64,000 nucleotides of DNA from 34-65-8 sp963529855 (lineage in GTDB: Bacteria; Pseudomonadota; Alphaproteobacteria; Sphingomonadales; Sphingomonadaceae): contig CAURZK010000005.1 in assembly GCA_963529855.1 (NCBI GenBank), positions 124,001-188,000 on the forward strand, in the 5' to 3' direction. Of this stretch, positions 31,852 to 40,328 are shown one piece after another. Position 1 is the first letter of the stretch. Each line of letters starts with the position of its first letter. The position numbers and the translations under genes are program-made. The notes below the pieces were generated by a model. That model was given only the letters and a program-made list of their open reading frames with translations, was not told where the DNA came from and made no database searches.

Positions 31852-33032
31852 CGGATGCCTCTCGGGGAAAGCGGGGTGCCGTTGCCGGCCAGCGCCAGGA
31901 TGGCGCGCGGGATAGATACGGGCGGTTTGCCGCACAGGATGCGTGCCTTGTCGGCCAGGGTCGATTGCCCGGCGTAAAATCGTTCGACCAGACCTTGCGG
32001 CAGGCGATAGAAACGCTCGAAGATGCGGTAACGCTGGTCCGGTTCGGCGGCATCGAACAGCATCCGGCCCAGGACACGGTAATATGCAGTCGCGCGCCAG
32101 TGGCGGCGGGCGCGGCTTGCCAACATGGCCGTCAGACGGGGGCCCGAAAGATCGGATTGGGCCGCGATAGCCAGCGCCGTTTCGACAGCGAAGGGCAAGG
32201 TATAGCTGGTCAGCGGGTGGACGAAGCCACCGCCTGCGCCCGCACGGGCCACACCTTCAATGGCGTGGTCAGCCTGCCAGCCGGCGAAATCGCCCCCGGT
32301 GATGACCGGGAGGACGCCTGTTTCTCCGCCAATGGCCTCGCCGTGCCATCCCTGCGCGCCGCAGTACCGGTCGATCCGCCCGGCCAGCGCGGCTTCGTCT
32401 AGCGCCGGGCTGTCGGCGTAATAAGTATCTTCGACAAACAGTTCGTCCGGCCCGAGCGGCAGGACATAGACGAAGCGATAGGCCCCGTGCTGTTCCACGT
32501 CAGCGTCCATCACGATCGGGCGGATCAGCCCGTGGGGGCGGTGAGTGCGCAGGTGCCGGCCCATGAATACCTGCCAGCCGCCTTGCAGGTGAGCATCGGG
32601 CGCGGAGGTGCGGCAATCGATCACGGCACGCGCCGTCACGCGGCGACCATCTGCCAGCGTAACGCCATCGGCATCGATCGCGGCCACTGGCGCCGCGGTA
32701 TGCACCGTGTCCTGCCCCAGTTCGCGGCGCAGCGCCGGGTCGAAGTCGCTGCTCGACAAGGAGTTATAGCGCGCGGACAACTGGCGGCGGTAAGCCGGAA
32801 AGCGGACCTCGTACCCGTCCCAGGCGATTGTCTGGAACGGGGCCATCAGCGCCTTGCCCGCGTCGGACAGGTCGCTGTCGAACCAGCTCCAGCGGTGATT
32901 GCCACCCAGGCTTGGCCCGGCCTCGAACAGCCGCACATCCAGTTCCGGCCGCGAGCGGCGCAGCGCCAGCGCGATCAGCCCGCCGGCCAGTCCGCCGCCA
33001 ACGATGGCAATGTCACTGGTGCGCCCGGTCAT
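31848..33032 (-). CDS. crtY: lycopene beta-cyclase
   Basis: Cyclises both ends of lycopene to make beta-carotene. The 394-residue protein has the N-terminal flavin-binding pattern IAIVGGGLAGGLIALAL, the RLFEAGPSLGGNHRWSWF segment typical of bacterial CrtY, and VEDTYYADSPALD in the middle. It is the first gene of the carotenoid operon, and its promoter should lie in the 157-base gap shared with the divergent mipA-like gene. Confidence 0.94.
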   Translation of the reverse strand: MTGRTSDIAIVGGGLAGGLIALALRRSRPELDVRLFEAGPSLGGNHRWSWFDSDLSDAGKALMAPFQTIAWDGYEVRFPAYRRQLSARYNSLSSSDFDPALRRELGQDTVHTAAPVAAIDADGVTLADGRRVTARAVIDCRTSAPDAHLQGGWQVFMGRHLRTHRPHGLIRPIVMDADVEQHGAYRFVYVLPLGPDELFVEDTYYADSPALDEAALAGRIDRYCGAQGWHGEAIGGETGVLPVITGGDFAGWQADHAIEGVARAGAGGGFVHPLTSYTLPFAVETALAIAAQSDLSGPRLTAMLASRARRHWRATAYYRVLGRMLFDAAEPDQRYRIFERFYRLPQGLVERFYAGQSTLADKARILCGKPPVSIPRAILALAGNGTPLSPRGIR

Positions 33033-33137
33033 GGCAAATGCCTTAGCGCAACCGCGCGCGTGCGCAACGCGCGTTCATTGCTGTGAGAAGAGCAAGATGC
33101 CTTGTTGCGACTATCGCAGCCATTTGCGGCGGGTCGC

Positions 33138-33162
33138 GGAACCGGGCCGCGTGCGGTTCGTT
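33138..33162 (+). promoter_or_regulatory. EcfG-type general-stress promoter of the MipA/OmpV gene
   Basis: GGAAC at 33138-33142 and CGTT at 33159-33162 are spaced by exactly 16 bases, a perfect match to the alphaproteobacterial EcfG consensus. The start codon of the downstream gene is at 33190, leaving a short leader. It lies in the gap between the carotenoid operon and this gene and points away from crtY. Confidence 0.75.
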
Positions 33163-33189
33163 ATCCGGGCGAATTCTCAGGGGCCCCAC

Positions 33190-34056
33190 ATGATCAGGAA
33201 CTATCTTCTGGCGGCGGCAATGCTGCCGCTTGCCGTACCCGCGCTGGCGCAGGAGGTGGAAGAGGTCGAAACCACCCGGGCCGCACCCGACATGGAAGGC
33301 ACCGTGTTCGACGGTGACTGGCTGAGTATCGGGGTAGGCGCGGCTTACAGCCCCAGCTACGACGGGTCGGACGATTTCGTCGTGTCGGTCCTGCCGATTG
33401 TCCAGGGTTCGTTGGGCGGGGTGGATATCAACCCGCGTCCGGGCGGGCTGGCGCTTGATTTCGTGCCCGATTCCGATGACGGAGTCAGCTTCGACCTGGG
33501 CGTGGCCGCGCGCATCCGGGGCAGCCGGGCAAGCCAGATCGAGGATCCTGTGGTCGAGAGCCTGGGCGAACTGGATACCGCGATCGAGGTCGGGCCGACG
33601 GCAGGCGTGACCTTTTCCAGGGTGCTGCATGGGTTCGACAGCGTCAGCTTCAATGTCGATACGCGGTGGGATGTCGCGGGCGCGCACGGGGGCATGGTGA
33701 TCGATCCCTCGGTCACCTACTTCACCCCGCTGAGCCGGGGGATCATTACTTCGCTGACGCTGAGCGCGGAATACGTCGACGACGATTTCGCCGACTATTA
33801 CTATTCGGTCGACGCCGCGGGCAGCGCCGTGTCGGGCTTGCCGACATTCCAGGCCGACGGCGGCTTCACGAAGGCGAGCGCGACAATGCTGTTCGGTTTC
33901 GACCTCGACGGGGATGCCACCAATGGCGGCCTCGCGCTGGTCGGTCTGGCCGGTTACTCGCGGATGTTGGGGGATGCCAAGGACACCCCCCTCACCAGCA
34001 TTCGCGGCGACGCGGACCAGTGGTTCCTCGCCGCCGGGATCGGGTTTACCTTCTAG
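33190..34056 (+). CDS. MipA/OmpV family outer-membrane protein
   Basis: A 288-residue protein with a clear signal peptide (IRNYLLAAAMLPLAVPALAQ, cleavage after AQ) and a mature chain of alternating beta strands ending in the aromatic F of GIGFTF, as outer-membrane barrels do. SIGVGAAYSPSYDGSDDF and VLPIVQGSLGG match the start of MipA/OmpV proteins, known as MltA-interacting scaffold or porin-like proteins. A perfect EcfG promoter precedes it, so it is probably a general-stress envelope protein. Its stop is one base from that of the convergent peptidase gene. Confidence 0.87.
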   Translation: MIRNYLLAAAMLPLAVPALAQEVEEVETTRAAPDMEGTVFDGDWLSIGVGAAYSPSYDGSDDFVVSVLPIVQGSLGGVDINPRPGGLALDFVPDSDDGVSFDLGVAARIRGSRASQIEDPVVESLGELDTAIEVGPTAGVTFSRVLHGFDSVSFNVDTRWDVAGAHGGMVIDPSVTYFTPLSRGIITSLTLSAEYVDDDFADYYYSVDAAGSAVSGLPTFQADGGFTKASATMLFGFDLDGDATNGGLALVGLAGYSRMLGDAKDTPLTSIRGDADQWFLAAGIGFTF

Positions 34057-34057
34057 C

Positions 34058-36106
34058 TCAGCTTTCCGCCTTCTCGTCCTCGCCAAGCTCCAGTTCGGGG
34101 CGTGCCGGGGGCAGGGGGGCGGAACGGTTGCCGGTCTTCAGATAAGTGTCGAACCAGCGCATCATGCGCACGTTGTAATCGTACCGCGCGGCGGCGCGGG
34201 CGCTGCCGTGGCCTTCATTCGGGTAGAGGACCAGCCGCACCGGCGTTTCGGGTTGGCGCACCTTGATGTGGCGGAACAGCTCGTAGCTCTGCGTCGGTGA
34301 AACCCGCGTGTCGTCTTCACCGTGCATGATCAGCAGCGGCGTCTTGGCCTTGTCGACATGGTAGATCGGGCTGCGTTCGAGCAGGTGCTGCCATTCTTCC
34401 CACGGCCACTTGCGTTCGTGGACGTTGTACATCTCCATCGGAATGTCGGTCGTGCCGAACTTGGAAATGTTGTTGGAAATGCCGACGAACATGACGCCCG
34501 CCGCGAACTCGTTCGAATAGTAGGTCGATCCCCAAGCAGTTGCGAACCCGCCGTAGGAACCGCCCGTCAGCCCGACCCGGTCAGCATCGGCCACGCCCAT
34601 CGACACGAGGTGGCGCTTGGCATCGACCAGATCGTCGAACTCCTTGCCCGCATAATCGCCCTGATGCTGCTTGGAAAACGCCGTCCCGTAACCGGTCGAG
34701 CCGCGATAGTTGGGCAGGAACACGGCATAACCCTGGCCCGCCGCGACCTGCCCCGGCTTGCTGTAGGCAGTCTGCCAGCCATTGCTTTCGTGCGCTTCCG
34801 GCCCGCCGTGGACGTTGAGGATGGTGGGCGCACCGCCGCGCTGCGGGCGGCCGATCGGCTCGATCAGGACGCCTTCGATCTGCTGCCCGTCGCGCGCGGT
34901 ATAAGTGATGGTGCGCTGGTTGCCGAAAGTGATTTCGCTGAGCCAGGGGTTGTGGCTGGTCCAGCGTTCGAACGCATTGCCCGACCACACGAACAGCTCG
35001 CCCGGATGGCGCGGGCTGTTCGCCTCGACCGCCAGCCGGTTGCCGCCCGCGTGCACTTCGGTCAGGATCAGTTCGCCCGGGTCGATTTCCTGCGCCACGG
35101 TGCCATCGGCATTATAGATGCGGAGGCGGCTCTGCGCGCCGACATGGACCACTGCGGCCAGGCGCCCGTCGTCGAGCCACTCGGCGTCCATCGTCGCCTC
35201 GGCCGCGCCCGGGTTGAGCACGCGGTAGCGACCGGTGGCGACATCGACGAGGTGCAGCGTATTGTCGGCCGGATCGTTGATGTCGATTCCCGCGATCATC
35301 GACAGCTGACGCCCGTCGGGCGAAACCTCGACATCACCCAGCTTGCCGGGTGTTTCCACCACGGCGCGCACGCGGCCATTGGCGAGATCGATCACGTTGA
35401 CGCGGGTCGCGGTATAGCTGTCGTCCACATTGGGCGTAGGTGCCGACTTGACGATCGCGGTCTTGCCATCGGGCAGCACGTCGACCGAACTGACGAACCC
35501 CGGCACCGGAATGGCGCGCGGCTTTGCGTCCACCTCGGCCCCGACACGCGCGGCGAACAGGCGGTTGAGCTTGTATTCTTCCTCGTAAACGACCGAATCG
35601 AACCCGGCCTTCTTCTGCGCCTCGCGTTCCTTGTCGGCTTCCGCCCCGGTCAGCAGGTACAGCATCGAGGCATCCGGGCCCCAGGTGTAGAACGTGACAT
35701 CCGCACCCTCGACCGCTGCCAGCTTGCGATAGGTGCCGCCTTCGATCGGCACGCCCCAGACGGCGCGCTTCTCGTCGTCCTTGGCCCAGATGAAGCTGAC
35801 CATGCGCCCATCGGGCGAAAACGCGACGCCCGAAGCGCTGATGTCATCCGGAAGGTAGGCCGTCGCAGTGTTGGGGCCCTGCGCGATCATCAGGCGCTGC
35901 TTGGTAACGCCGTTATCCTCGCCCTCGGTCACATCGGGGATATGTGCGGTGGTATAGGCGATGCGGCTGCCATCGGGCGCCACGCTGACCGCACCCACGC
36001 TTTCGATCTTGGCAACGTCTTCTGGCGTCATCGGGCGGGCCTGCGCGGTCGCCGCGATCGAGACGCCGGCAAGCAGGGTGGCGGTATAGGCAAGCGTACG
36101 CTTCAT
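34058..36106 (-). CDS. S9 family peptidase (prolyl oligopeptidase-like)
   Basis: A 682-residue secreted or periplasmic peptidase. A signal peptide (LAYTATLLAGVSIAATAQA) is followed by a beta-propeller region with WD-like repeats, and a C-terminal alpha/beta hydrolase domain. The nucleophile lies in TGGSYGGFATAWG at about residue 515; the acidic member is in MHGEDDTRVSP and the histidine in YPNEGHGS. NVHGGPEAHESNGW forms the oxyanion region. This layout is that of dipeptidyl or acylaminoacyl peptidases that trim short peptides. Confidence 0.92.
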   Translation of the reverse strand: MKRTLAYTATLLAGVSIAATAQARPMTPEDVAKIESVGAVSVAPDGSRIAYTTAHIPDVTEGEDNGVTKQRLMIAQGPNTATAYLPDDISASGVAFSPDGRMVSFIWAKDDEKRAVWGVPIEGGTYRKLAAVEGADVTFYTWGPDASMLYLLTGAEADKEREAQKKAGFDSVVYEEEYKLNRLFAARVGAEVDAKPRAIPVPGFVSSVDVLPDGKTAIVKSAPTPNVDDSYTATRVNVIDLANGRVRAVVETPGKLGDVEVSPDGRQLSMIAGIDINDPADNTLHLVDVATGRYRVLNPGAAEATMDAEWLDDGRLAAVVHVGAQSRLRIYNADGTVAQEIDPGELILTEVHAGGNRLAVEANSPRHPGELFVWSGNAFERWTSHNPWLSEITFGNQRTITYTARDGQQIEGVLIEPIGRPQRGGAPTILNVHGGPEAHESNGWQTAYSKPGQVAAGQGYAVFLPNYRGSTGYGTAFSKQHQGDYAGKEFDDLVDAKRHLVSMGVADADRVGLTGGSYGGFATAWGSTYYSNEFAAGVMFVGISNNISKFGTTDIPMEMYNVHERKWPWEEWQHLLERSPIYHVDKAKTPLLIMHGEDDTRVSPTQSYELFRHIKVRQPETPVRLVLYPNEGHGSARAAARYDYNVRMMRWFDTYLKTGNRSAPLPPARPELELGEDEKAES

Positions 36107-36193
36107 CGGAATGCGATCCTCTCCTTGGGGAAGTGATGGAGCGGCTCTAGCGCGCGACAGGCCGAAGGTGAAGGTCGGCGCGTTGCAGGTTGA

Positions 36194-37033
36194 TCACTGC
36201 GGCGGCGTTCCGGCATTCACGAACGTGCGCCACCCCGCGGGAACCGTGCTGCCGCCGGCCTCGCTCATGGCGATCGCCCGGCGCATCGTGTCAAAGGCAA
36301 GCACAGAATCCTGCGCGCGCTGGAGGATGGCGAGATTGGCCAGATCAGTGGGCGTGGCTGAAGGTAATGCAGTGAGCAATTCGAGCTCCTGCAGCGCCCG
36401 GTCCTTCCACCCAAGACGCAGCGCGATCGCCACGATCGTTCGGCGCGCGCTGTGGGCGTCCGCTGGCACCAACTGCCCGGTATTAAGCGACAGACTGATT
36501 GCATGTAGCCGCAGCGCGTCGTCGTTCGAACTTTCTGCCTCGGCGTGCAAGGCGCGAGCAGCCGCATGGCGTTCGGTGAGGGAAAACTGCGCATCGGTCG
36601 CCAGATGGCGCAGCAGCGTAATGGCGGTATCCCGCTGCCCGACGGCGAAATCCTTGGCCGCGGCATGGAGGAGGCAGGCGGCGGTTTCGCCAATCCCATC
36701 CTCGTCGGCACGGCATTCGGTGCGGCTGACCGTGCGGGTGAACGTGGAGGTCGGATCCATGCCACTGCCCGCAATCAGTCCGTTCAGGGATGTACTGGTA
36801 GCGGCCTGCCCGTCCGCGTGTAACGATCGCCGGCCGGTACGCGAACCGGCAAACACGATTTTTGCCGAACCGGCCGGCTTGCCGGTCACGATGATGGGAA
36901 GCTGTTCTGCTTCGTAATCGCGGGGCGCCTCGCTCGCTTTGGCGACATCGCTCGCGCCATCCTGGCTGGCGCTCATCGCTGCGTAGGGGGCGCCGCCAGC
37001 AATCGCCGCAAAGAGCAATGCGTCCAGCATCAT
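36194..37033 (-). CDS. hypothetical exported protein with helical repeat-like C-terminal part
   Basis: A 279-residue protein that starts MMLDALLFAAIAGGAPYAAMSA, a probable signal sequence, then a variable region with LPIIVTGKPAGSAKIVF. From about residue 110 to the end it is a run of alanine-rich amphipathic helices (AAKDFAVGQRDTAITLLRHLA, ARALHAEAESSNDDALRLHA) resembling tetratricopeptide-type repeats. A good site (AGGGAG) precedes the first ATG at 37033. The 'EAEQLPIIVTG' segment recalls a motif common after signal peptides in sphingomonad exported proteins. No function is assigned. It is divergent from the amidohydrolase gene. Confidence 0.7.
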   Translation of the reverse strand: MMLDALLFAAIAGGAPYAAMSASQDGASDVAKASEAPRDYEAEQLPIIVTGKPAGSAKIVFAGSRTGRRSLHADGQAATSTSLNGLIAGSGMDPTSTFTRTVSRTECRADEDGIGETAACLLHAAAKDFAVGQRDTAITLLRHLATDAQFSLTERHAAARALHAEAESSNDDALRLHAISLSLNTGQLVPADAHSARRTIVAIALRLGWKDRALQELELLTALPSATPTDLANLAILQRAQDSVLAFDTMRRAIAMSEAGGSTVPAGWRTFVNAGTPPQ

Positions 37034-37098
37034 GTCTCCCTCCCGCTTGTTTCGGCCAGCGTGCCGATGCATACCGCGTCAACAATAGAGGGATGACA

Positions 37099-38382
37099 AT
37101 GAAAGCTGCAACCCATTCTTTCGCGGTCGTTTTGGCGACGGCGACACTTGCTGTGCCGGTCGCAGGCCATGCCGCGCCTACAATCATCCATGCGGGATCG
37201 GTGGTTGCCGATGCGCACGGCCGGGCGAGCGGTCCGGCAACGATTACAGTCGACGATGGCCGGATCGTGTCCATCGCGGACGGAATTCAGCCGCCGCCAG
37301 CCGGAGCCGAAGTGATCGACCTCACCAGCAAGACACTGGTCCCCGGCCTCGTGGACCTGCACGTTCACCTGACCGGCGATCCGGGGGGCGATTTCTGGAA
37401 GGAGACGACCGAGCCCGAGGAATGGGGCATGGTTATCGGGGCGAAGAACGCGCGGCTGACGGCGCTGGCCGGGTTTACCACCGTGCGGGAGGCGGGAAGC
37501 GCGCAGCACACGGCGTTTTCGCTGCGGCGGGGCACGGCCGAAGGCCTGGTGGCGGGGCCCCGCATCATCGCGGCAGGGCCGGCGCTGGCGATCGTCGGCG
37601 GACACGGCGACGTCAACGGCTTCCGCCCCGAAATCAACGAACTGCTTTCGAGCGGCTACACCTGCACCGGCGCAGTCGAATGTGCGGAAAAGGTGCGCAA
37701 GGCGAGCCAGAACGGCGCCGACGTGATCAAGATCACCGCCACCGGCGGCGTGCTGAGCCAGCAGGGCCGCGGACTGGAGGCACATTTCACCTCGGCTGAA
37801 ATGGAATCGATCGCCGACACCGCGCATTCGCTCGGGCTCAAGGTCATGGCTCATGCGCATGGCGCGCGCGGGATCGAGGCGGCGGCGCGCGCGGGCATCG
37901 ATACGATCGACCACGGCACTTACATCGATGCGGCCGCGATGCGCGCGATGAAGGAAAACGGTACCGTTCTGGTCCCCACGCTGATGGCGTTCCAGGGCAT
38001 TTCGGAACGGCTGGGCAAGGGTATCTACACCCCCGTGGTCGAGGAAAAGGTACGCGCCGTGGCCGAGCGAGCACGTGTGTTCATGGGTGAGGCGCACCGG
38101 GCCGGCGTGAAGATCGCGTTCGGTACGGATTCCGGCGTTTACGAGCATGGCCGCAACGCGCAGGAATTCCGCCTGATGATGGCGCAGGGAATGACCAGCC
38201 GCGAGGCGCTGGCCGCAGCGACCACCACCGCCGCCGATGTGCTCGACATGGAAAACGAAATCGGCCGCATCGCGCCCGGCTATTCCGCCGACATCATCGC
38301 GGTGGAAGGCAACCCACTGGAAGATGCGACCGTGCTCGAGAATGTCGATTGGGTCATGGTGCGCGGCCGCGTGATCCAATAG
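37099..38382 (+). CDS. exported metal-dependent amidohydrolase
   Basis: A 427-residue enzyme with a signal peptide (HSFAVVLATATLAVPVAGHAA). The binuclear metal site is readable: His88 and His90 in VDLHVH, bridging Lys211 in DVIKITATGG, His252/His254 in VMAHAHG, His272 in TIDHGTY and the Asp in FGTDSGVYEHG. This pattern is that of the Xaa-Pro dipeptidase/imidazolonepropionase-like branch, which includes enzymes for carboxypeptidase or prolidase activity. AGAGGG lies six bases before the ATG at 37099; an ATG two codons earlier sits on the ribosome site. Confidence 0.87.
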   Translation: MKAATHSFAVVLATATLAVPVAGHAAPTIIHAGSVVADAHGRASGPATITVDDGRIVSIADGIQPPPAGAEVIDLTSKTLVPGLVDLHVHLTGDPGGDFWKETTEPEEWGMVIGAKNARLTALAGFTTVREAGSAQHTAFSLRRGTAEGLVAGPRIIAAGPALAIVGGHGDVNGFRPEINELLSSGYTCTGAVECAEKVRKASQNGADVIKITATGGVLSQQGRGLEAHFTSAEMESIADTAHSLGLKVMAHAHGARGIEAAARAGIDTIDHGTYIDAAAMRAMKENGTVLVPTLMAFQGISERLGKGIYTPVVEEKVRAVAERARVFMGEAHRAGVKIAFGTDSGVYEHGRNAQEFRLMMAQGMTSREALAAATTTAADVLDMENEIGRIAPGYSADIIAVEGNPLEDATVLENVDWVMVRGRVIQ

Positions 38383-38495
38383 CGTGATCGAATAGCCGCT
38401 CGTCGAATATCGTCGCGCCTCCATCCGCTGGCGCTGGCTGTGATGCGACACCGGGCGTAGGCGCCGCGTCAGAGGATTTACAGGGGATCAAATCA

Positions 38496-40328
38496 ATGAA
38501 CACGCTTCGCATCGCGCTCGCCTGCACCGCCGCGTCGGCATGCACCACCATGAATGCCGAGCCGGCCGCCCCGGTTGCCGCTTCGGCTGCGCCCGCATCT
38601 GCTGCAGCATCATCGCAAAGCGAGCACGATCGCCTGTTCGCCCTGTTCGCCGCCGATGACGAGGCGAACCTTCGGCTCAATCCGTTGAGTGCATTGTTCC
38701 GCGGCGACCTGCGTTATGCCGACCGGCTCGGCGATTTTCTGCTGCCGGAATACAACGCCGCACTGCGCAAGCAGGCCGAGGACAATCTGGCCGCGCTTGC
38801 CCGCATCGATCGTGCTGCGCTGAGCGAGACTGACCAGATCGCGTACGACGTGTTCAAGTATAATCAGGAAGAAGCGCTAAAGGGTCTGACGCCTGAAATC
38901 CTGGCACTGACGGAAGTGCGGCCGGTCAATCACTTCTTCGGCTTCCACACGTTCTATCCCAATATCGAAAGCGGTTCGGGTGCAGCGCTGTTCAAGACGG
39001 TCAAGGATTACGAGAACGCGATCAGCCGCCATGGCGAATATGTCGAGCTGACCGACCGTTCGATCGCCAAGTTCCGCGAGGGGATGAGCAGCGGCGTCCT
39101 CGAAACCGCGCTCACGATCGGCAATGTCGTGCAGCAGCTCGATACGCAGCTCGCGATGAAGATCGAGGATTCGCCGTACTGGGGCCCGATCAAGGCGCTG
39201 CCGGCGGACTTCTCCGATGCCGACAAGGCGCGCATCACGCGCGATTACCGTGCGTCGCTTGAAAACGTGTTCGCCGCCAACACCCGGCTGCGCGATTTCC
39301 TACGCGATACGTACCTGCCGGTCGCGCGAAAGTCCGTCGGGCTGACCCAGATGAAGGGCGGCGAGGCGCTCTACACGCAGATGATCGAGAGCACGACCAC
39401 GCTGCCGCTGACCGCCGATTACCTCCACAACCTGGGCCTTGCCGAAGTGGCGCGCATTCGCACCGGCATGGAGCAGGTGAAGAACGAGGTCGGGTTCAAG
39501 GGCACGCTGGCGGAATTCTTCGAACACATCCGCACCGATCCCAAGTTCAAGCCGCAGAGCCGCCAGTGGCTGACCGACGAATATTACCGCATCGGCGCGA
39601 TGGTCGATGCCAAGGTGCCGGAATATTTCTCGCTGGTGCCCAAGTCGAAGCTGGAAATCCGCCCTTACGAGGAATTCCGCGAGAAGTTCGAAGCGGGCGG
39701 TTCCTACCAGTCAGGCACGCCCGATGGCTCGCGTCCGGGCGTGTTCTATTTCAACGCTTATGACCTGCCCAGCCGGACCACGCCGGGCATGGTGACGCTG
39801 TACCTGCACGAAGGCGCGCCGGGGCACCATTTCCAGATCAGCCTGGCACAGGAAAACGAGGCGCTGCCGGCATTCATGCGCTTCGGCGGCAACACTGCCT
39901 ATGTCGAAGGCTGGGCGCTTTATGCCGAAACGCTCGGCTATGACATGGGGCTGTTCAAGGATCCCTATGCACGCCAGGGCACCCTCGACGACGAGATGCT
40001 GCGCGCGATGCGGTTGGTGGTCGATACCGGGCTGCATGCGAAGGGTTGGACGCGCGATCAGGCGATCGAATACATGCTCGCCAATTCGGGCATGGGCCGT
40101 ACCGACGCGACTGCAGAGGTGGAGCGGTACATCGCCATCCCGACCCAGGCGCTGGCCTACAAGGTCGGTGCGCTGAAGATCCAGGAACTGCGGCGCAAGG
40201 CCGAAGCTGCACTGGGCGACCGTTTTGACATCAAGGCATTCCATGCCGAGGTGCTCGATACCGGCGCGCTGCCGCTTCCGGTGCTGGAGGCGAAGATCGA
40301 CCGCTGGATCGCGGCCGGGGGCAAGTGA
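38496..40328 (+). CDS. DUF885 family putative metallopeptidase (lipoprotein), copy 1
   Basis: A 610-residue exported protein. The N-terminus has a signal with Cys residues (ACTAASACTTMNAE), so it may be lipidated, followed by an Ala-rich linker and two domains. The key motif is LHEGAPGHHFQI at about residue 436, an extended zinc-binding HExxH-like site of the DUF885 family, with ALAYKVGALKIQELR near the end. Family members are thought to be membrane-attached peptidases. It overlaps the next gene, a paralogue, by four bases (GTGA). Confidence 0.85.
   Translation: MNTLRIALACTAASACTTMNAEPAAPVAASAAPASAAASSQSEHDRLFALFAADDEANLRLNPLSALFRGDLRYADRLGDFLLPEYNAALRKQAEDNLAALARIDRAALSETDQIAYDVFKYNQEEALKGLTPEILALTEVRPVNHFFGFHTFYPNIESGSGAALFKTVKDYENAISRHGEYVELTDRSIAKFREGMSSGVLETALTIGNVVQQLDTQLAMKIEDSPYWGPIKALPADFSDADKARITRDYRASLENVFAANTRLRDFLRDTYLPVARKSVGLTQMKGGEALYTQMIESTTTLPLTADYLHNLGLAEVARIRTGMEQVKNEVGFKGTLAEFFEHIRTDPKFKPQSRQWLTDEYYRIGAMVDAKVPEYFSLVPKSKLEIRPYEEFREKFEAGGSYQSGTPDGSRPGVFYFNAYDLPSRTTPGMVTLYLHEGAPGHHFQISLAQENEALPAFMRFGGNTAYVEGWALYAETLGYDMGLFKDPYARQGTLDDEMLRAMRLVVDTGLHAKGWTRDQAIEYMLANSGMGRTDATAEVERYIAIPTQALAYKVGALKIQELRRKAEAALGDRFDIKAFHAEVLDTGALPLPVLEAKIDRWIAAGGK

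Noticed and set aside
30259..31977. 572-codon plus-strand frame over crtI
   Set aside because: Antisense to crtI, which has complete motifs; no start signal or family pattern.
34322..36136. 604-codon plus-strand frame over the S9 peptidase
   Set aside because: Antisense shadow of a complete peptidase with an intact catalytic serine motif.
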